NCBI GenBank assembly: GCA_003225055.1
Contig: QIAU01000128.1
Coordinates: 38,742 to 102,741 of the forward strand
Reading direction: 5' to 3'
DNA length: 64,000 bases
Source: Acidobacteriota bacterium
GTDB taxonomy: Bacteria; Acidobacteriota; Terriglobia; Terriglobales; Acidobacteriaceae
This document shows positions 60,216-64,000 of the stretch, in pieces. A program made the translations under genes and the position numbers. The notes beneath the pieces were generated by a model. That model ran no database searches. It saw only the letters and a program-made list of their open reading frames with translations, and was not told where the DNA came from. Numbering within the stretch: position 1 is the stretch's first letter; each line of letters opens with the position of its first letter.

Positions 60216-61697
60216 ATGGGAGGGAGCCGCTTCCAATCTGCGCTGCTGATGGCGAGTGCCATGGTTTGCCTTTTGCCCTGCGCCTATGCCGGCGACCTGA
60301 AAATCAAATTGCCCAAGCGCAGCAGTGCGACTCCCGTCCAGCAACTCAACCGGCAAGGGGTGCAGCAATTAAAGAGACATCATCTCGAAAAAGCCAGGAA
60401 ACTCTTCCTCAAGGCTTACCTGCTCGACCCCGATGATCCTTTCACCTTAAACAATCTAGGATACATTTCGGAGCTCGAGGGCGATGCGGACCGCGCCCTG
60501 CGTTATTACGAGCTGTCATCCCAGAAACATTCGCAGGCAATCATTGACCAGGCGAGTCGACCAGAGCTGAAGGGGCGCCCCTTCGAAGAGGCTTTTGCCT
60601 CGTTGCAGGTTCCCGAGTTGCAGTCGAATAAGGCCAACCTACAGGCCATCAGCCTGCTGGGGAAATGGCGCATCGCGGAAGCCGAGGCCGTATTGAAGCA
60701 AGCTCTCGCCGGCGACCCGCACAATCCATTCACGCTGAACAATATGGGATACGTGATGGAGCAGGAGGGCGATCTCGAATCCGCCCTGCGCTATTACAGC
60801 TCGGCTGCAAGCTCGCAGTCGAGTGACGCGATCCTGGTGACGCCCAATCCCAAGTGGCGCGGAAGATCGATCAGCGAGGTGGCCGAGGAAAATGCGCGTG
60901 CTGTCAATAAGGAGATCGCGAAAGGAGAAGACCTCGACGCCCAGATAGCTCGGCTGAACTTGCGCGGCGTGGCGGCCATCAACCACAACGATGCGGAAGC
61001 TGCGCTGAAGTTTTTCCAAGAGGCCTATAAGCTCGATCCCAGGAACGCTTTCTGCATAAACAACATGGGCTACGTCGCCGAGATGGAGGGCGATCGCGAG
61101 ACCGCCCAAAGCTATTACCAGGAGGCGCGCAAGGCCGGCGATGCCGATCGGAAGGTGACTTACGCCACGCGTCGCAATGCCGAAGGCCTGCGGATGAAAG
61201 AGGTGGCGCAGGACAATCAGGTGGACGTGAGCGCGAGGATGGCGGCCATCGAGGCGACTCGCCGGCGGGGCGGCGCTCCCATGCCACAATTGAAACATCG
61301 CGACAACACGCCGGTGCTGGAACCGGAAGTGAAGCAAGCGCCGCCGTTAGAGAATGTGACTCCGCCCGCATTGCCAACTGCGGAACTCCCGAACCGCCCC
61401 GAGCAACCACCTCCGGCGGCTAAACCGCCGCAGCAGCCCGGGGATGTGATTCCGCCGCTACCCGAGTCGCAACAACCCGCGGCGGGCAAGAATCCATCAC
61501 AGCAGCCCAGCCCAGCGGCGCAGCCTTCTCAGCAGCCGCCCCATGCTAAAACTCCATCAGGACCGCCAGCTCAACCACCCCAGCAGCCGCAATCGCAATC
61601 GACACCGGATGTCATTCCGCCACTCCCAGAATCACAGCAGCCGCCCGCGGCCAAAACCCCACCCCAGCAGCCTCCGCCACCACCCGAGCGGCGCTAG
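60216..61697 (+). CDS. Exported TPR protein with Pro/Gln-rich tail
   Basis: The 493-residue protein has a signal peptide (SALLMASAMVCLLPCAYAGD). Three similar TPR-containing units follow, each with the motif NPFTLNNMGYVMEQEGDLES or a variant (DDPFTLNNLGYISELEGDAD, NAFCINNMGYVAEMEGDRET). After about residue 370 the sequence turns to Pro/Gln/Ala repeats, with the block DVIPPLPESQQP present twice. It probably lies in the periplasm as a protein-interaction scaffold. It may serve the adjacent polysaccharide locus but is separated from it by a gene on the other strand. Confidence 0.75.
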   Translation: MGGSRFQSALLMASAMVCLLPCAYAGDLKIKLPKRSSATPVQQLNRQGVQQLKRHHLEKARKLFLKAYLLDPDDPFTLNNLGYISELEGDADRALRYYELSSQKHSQAIIDQASRPELKGRPFEEAFASLQVPELQSNKANLQAISLLGKWRIAEAEAVLKQALAGDPHNPFTLNNMGYVMEQEGDLESALRYYSSAASSQSSDAILVTPNPKWRGRSISEVAEENARAVNKEIAKGEDLDAQIARLNLRGVAAINHNDAEAALKFFQEAYKLDPRNAFCINNMGYVAEMEGDRETAQSYYQEARKAGDADRKVTYATRRNAEGLRMKEVAQDNQVDVSARMAAIEATRRRGGAPMPQLKHRDNTPVLEPEVKQAPPLENVTPPALPTAELPNRPEQPPPAAKPPQQPGDVIPPLPESQQPAAGKNPSQQPSPAAQPSQQPPHAKTPSGPPAQPPQQPQSQSTPDVIPPLPESQQPPAAKTPPQQPPPPPERR

Positions 61698-61909
61698 CGA
61701 CGGACGAAACGATTTCACCGCGGAGCACGCCGAGATCTCAGAGAACACGCGAAACAGGAAGAGCTAGAAAAAACAAGCTCCATTAGATGGTCCCGCAGCT
61801 AGTCAGGTTGGCCCACTCGGGTTGTGCGTCCCGCCACTGTCCAGACCAACGAGAACTGGGCCTCCACCATCAAAGAGGGGAAGCTTCAGTATCAGCGGAG
61901 GACTGTTTT

Positions 61910-63250
61910 ATGCGTTTCGACTCGCACCGCAGCAGCCAGCTATTTGCTGCCGCCACGTGCCAGTTGTTCCTCATGAACATGGTCGGTTGCACGGGCCTGG
62001 TGCCCGGGGCGCTTCCTCCACCGGCTTCGCTCGAATCGATCCATCACATTATCTTCCTGGCGCAGGAAAATCGTTCGTTTGACCATTATTTCGGCGCACT
62101 GCGCGAGTATTGGGCGCAGAATCGCTTTCCCGATCAGGTATTCGACGGATTGCCGCAATTCAACGTGCCGGCTGGGGCGCCGCCGACAAATCCCGGCTGC
62201 GATCCCAGCTTGCCGCCGCCCCACGATTGCCAGCCCAGCCCGGCGAATCCCATTGCCTCATACCATCTGAATACGGTATGCATTGAGAACCCGAGTCCTT
62301 CCTGGAATGAGAGCCATACGGATTGGAACCTGAGCAGTCCGGTTTCAGGGACGGCTACGCTCGACGGCTTCGTTCGCGCTGCCGGGCACGATTCCAGAAA
62401 TCAGTCGCCGCCGCTGAACGATGTGGACGGGGTGCGCGCCATGGGTTACTACGACGGGACCGATCTGAACTACTACTACTTCATGGCGTCGAATTTCGCG
62501 ACCTCCGATGCCTGGTTTTCTCCTGTGATGTCGCGAACCGATCCCAATCGCATGTACCTGATTGCGGCAACTTCGCAAGGGCACGTGCATCCGCTGAACC
62601 AGGATCTGGCCGCGCCGGCTCCCCCGCTCACCGCGAAAACTATTTTCGAGGAACTACAGGGTGCCGGAGTCAGCTGGAAGATTTATGTCAATTCCGAGGG
62701 GACTTCCTGCAGCGATCGAGACTCGGCGTGCCTGATGAAGCTTGGTTCCATCACGAATTTCGCCTACGCGCAAACCATTCTCCGCCAGCCCTCGCTGCTG
62801 GCCAATATCGCTTCCATTAACCAATATTTTAGGGATCTGAACAATGGCGCGCTGCCTTCGGTGGCTTTGCTGGAGCCGGCCTATGGCGCTGGCTTTGATG
62901 AACATCCGAGCGTGGACGACCTCAAGCCGAACAATATCCAGGCGGGCGCCGGCTATGTCGCTTCGCTGATCAACTCCCTGATGAGCAGCCCCTCGTGGAA
63001 AGACTCGGTCTTCGTTTTGACCTTTGACGAAGGTGGAGGCCTGTACGACCATGTTGCTCCCGTACCGGCCGTCAGCCCCGACGGCATACCGCCGTCGGAT
63101 TTGCAACCCGGAGACACCTGCAGCGTAGCTCCCGGCCCAAACTGCGACTTCGTCGTCACCGGATACCGCGTGCCGCTGATCGTGGTTTCTCCCTTCAGCA
63201 AGAAGAACTTCGTGTCGCATGGCAAGATGGATTACCGAGAAGCGCCGTAA
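61910..63250 (+). CDS. Phosphoesterase (AcpA/phospholipase C family), 3' end cut by an IS element
   Basis: The ATG at 61910 has GGAGG nine bases upstream. The N-terminus is hydrophobic with a possible lipobox (MNMVGC). Family motifs are IHHIIFLAQENRSFDHYFGA (metal-binding Glu/Asn), SDAWFSPVMSRTDPNRMYLI, GAGFDEHPSVDDLKPNN and VFVLTFDEGGGLYDHVAPV. These phosphoesterases hydrolyse phosphomonoesters or phospholipids. The frame stops at 63248-63250 right after KMDY. In the family this motif continues for about 20-40 residues, so the C-terminus is lost to the IS element that begins near 63236. The protein may or may not be active. Confidence 0.83.
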   Translation: MRFDSHRSSQLFAAATCQLFLMNMVGCTGLVPGALPPPASLESIHHIIFLAQENRSFDHYFGALREYWAQNRFPDQVFDGLPQFNVPAGAPPTNPGCDPSLPPPHDCQPSPANPIASYHLNTVCIENPSPSWNESHTDWNLSSPVSGTATLDGFVRAAGHDSRNQSPPLNDVDGVRAMGYYDGTDLNYYYFMASNFATSDAWFSPVMSRTDPNRMYLIAATSQGHVHPLNQDLAAPAPPLTAKTIFEELQGAGVSWKIYVNSEGTSCSDRDSACLMKLGSITNFAYAQTILRQPSLLANIASINQYFRDLNNGALPSVALLEPAYGAGFDEHPSVDDLKPNNIQAGAGYVASLINSLMSSPSWKDSVFVLTFDEGGGLYDHVAPVPAVSPDGIPPSDLQPGDTCSVAPGPNCDFVVTGYRVPLIVVSPFSKKNFVSHGKMDYREAP

Positions 63251-63329
63251 AGCCCCGCCCTTTAGGGCTGGGGATACAAGGCGTGATTTTGCCGTGTCTT
63301 AGATTGCTTCATTAGGTATAAGCATCAGT

Positions 63330-63730
63330 ATGGCCCTGGAAGGGTACAAATCAAACCACAACGTGGTCTATTCAAGCAAGTACCATTGCGTGTGGACGAC
63401 TAAGTATCGGCGAGCTGTGCGGGTCGGACCCAGCGCTAAACGGTGCGAACAGGTGCTTAGACAAGTGGCAGAAAATATCGTGCCGAAATCATGGCTCTGG
63501 AAATCATGACCGACCACGTACACGTGCTGGTAGAAGTAGACCCGCAGTTGGGTATCCATCGGTTGGTTAAGCACCTCAAGGGGGTTCCCTCGCACAGCTT
63601 GCGGCAGGAATTTCGCACCCTGAAATCACGGTTGCCGACGCTGTGGACGAACCGCTATTTCGTGTCCACCGTCGGGGGTGTGCCGCTGGCGGTCATCCAA
63701 CCATATGTCGAAAATCAGAAGAACGTATAA
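63330..63730 (+). pseudogene. tnpA: IS605-type Y1 transposase TnpA, frameshifted
   Basis: The frame from the ATG at 63330 reads SNHNVVYSSKYHCVWTTKYR and stops early at about 63507-63509. In the frame that lies one base off, the protein continues IMALEIMTDHVHVLVEVDPQ (HUH motif HVH) and VIQPYVENQ (catalytic tyrosine) to a TAA at 63728-63730. One missing G in the ATCGTGCCGAA stretch near 63478 explains the shift. Without the shift it would be a normal transposase of about 133 residues. Confidence 0.85.
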
Positions 63731-63739
63731 ATATCGGCG

Positions 63740-64000
63740 CTGTGGCCAAACCGCAAACAGCGGGAAGTCCTGTTTTCGACGCTGGAAGTGTGCCGCCAGT
63801 TGTACAACGATGCTCTCAAAGAGCGGCGCGAGGCTTGGAAGTTGTGCCGCACCTGCGTATCTTTCTCCATGCAATCGGCGCAGTTGCCCGCCTGTAAGGA
63901 AGCCGATCCTGCGCTGGGCAAGGTGTATTCGCAGGTGCTGCAAGATGTGCTGCACCGTGTAGATAAGACGTACCAGGCATTCTTTCGGCGCGGCCGGGGA
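63740..64000 (+). pseudogene. tnpB: TnpB N-terminal part, frameshifted at the start
   Basis: From 63740 the frame reads LWPNRKQREVLFSTLEVCRQ and then LYNDALKERREAW, the usual OrfB/TnpB start, and remains open to the window end with VYSQVLQDVLHRVDKTYQAF followed by FRRGRG. The preceding residues RTYKYR lie in another frame, because two extra bases sit at about 63738-63739. The tnpA stop overlaps this region, as is common. The remainder is outside the window. Confidence 0.75.

Larger units (their letters stand above)
63236..64000 (+). mobile_element. IS200/IS605 element, left part (runs off window)
   Basis: The element begins just after TTAC at 63232-63235, the target type of IS608-like transposons. 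It has a subterminal hairpin (CCCCGCCC/GGGCTGGGG, 63253-63273), then tnpA and the start of tnpB in the same orientation. Both genes show frame problems, so the element is probably inactive. Its right end lies outside the window. It differs from the first element, where tnpA and tnpB diverge. Confidence 0.75.

Noticed and set aside
1..64000. tRNA and rRNA genes
   Set aside because: I looked for T-loop and rRNA-like sequences and found nothing convincing on either strand.

Overview
The window looks like chromosomal DNA from a diderm, soil-type bacterium, most likely an acidobacterium (class Terriglobia). This placement is an inference from gene content: TamB/Omp85 outer-membrane biogenesis genes, secreted proteins of the SYLF and DUF5818-like type, many CgeB-type glycosyltransferases, a G+C-rich sequence and many small palindromic intergenic elements. 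I could not run a search. Bases 1-4600 carry decayed IS200/IS605 elements around a secreted Het-C/phospholipase-C-like protein and a beta-propeller protein. Bases 4604-11541 hold an outer-membrane assembly pair: an Omp85 protein with about seven POTRA units, followed by a TamB-like protein. Bases 13150-17911 are a tightly overlapping five-gene glycan operon: CgeB-type glycosyltransferase, sugar nucleotidyltransferase, PIG-L deacetylase, GT4 glycosyltransferase and GNAT-type acyltransferase. Bases 18150-24610 form a decay zone. It holds a DUF72 gene broken by a 16-bp tandem duplication, a chimeric alcohol dehydrogenase relic, a DUF4338/DruA fragment, a UDP-glucose dehydrogenase tail, a frameshifted DUF3309 gene, heptamer repeats and strong hairpins. 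Intact small genes among them are DUF1328, a glycine-zipper protein, a receiver-only response regulator, a DUF5818-like protein and a ferritin-like protein. Bases 24614-28930 carry a pyruvate-oxidase-like TPP enzyme, a metallophosphoesterase, a nucleotidyltransferase-fold protein and a dual-specificity phosphatase. Bases 28959-39015 are a second glycan cluster of nine genes: methyltransferase, apparently permuted clan-A glycosidase, two NAD-dependent sugar epimerases, a B12-binding radical SAM enzyme, one GT4 and three CgeB-type glycosyltransferases. Its last gene is a close paralogue of the first gene of the 13-18 kb operon, so the two loci probably act in one pathway building a modified oligosaccharide or glycoconjugate. 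Bases 39242-42148 (minus strand) encode a Ser/Thr-rich LPATG-tailed surface protein, a class D-like sortase and a SYLF protein. Bases 42311-45533 pair a GT4 enzyme with a glycogen-debranching-type glucosidase through overlapping reading frames. Bases 45853-59017 look like a surface-polysaccharide locus. A minus-strand operon (GT-C-like membrane protein, three exported proteins of unknown function, then a GH99/GH71-like lipoprotein and a PF14907 nucleotidyltransferase) diverges from a plus-strand pair: a 1400-residue TPR plus beta-barrel export protein, and a flippase fused to a ParB-like domain. Bases 59164-63250 hold a DUF5666-like protein, a TPR protein with a Pro/Gln-rich tail, and a phosphoesterase cut off by a third IS200/IS605 element that runs out of the window. 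No tRNA, rRNA or CRISPR array was seen.
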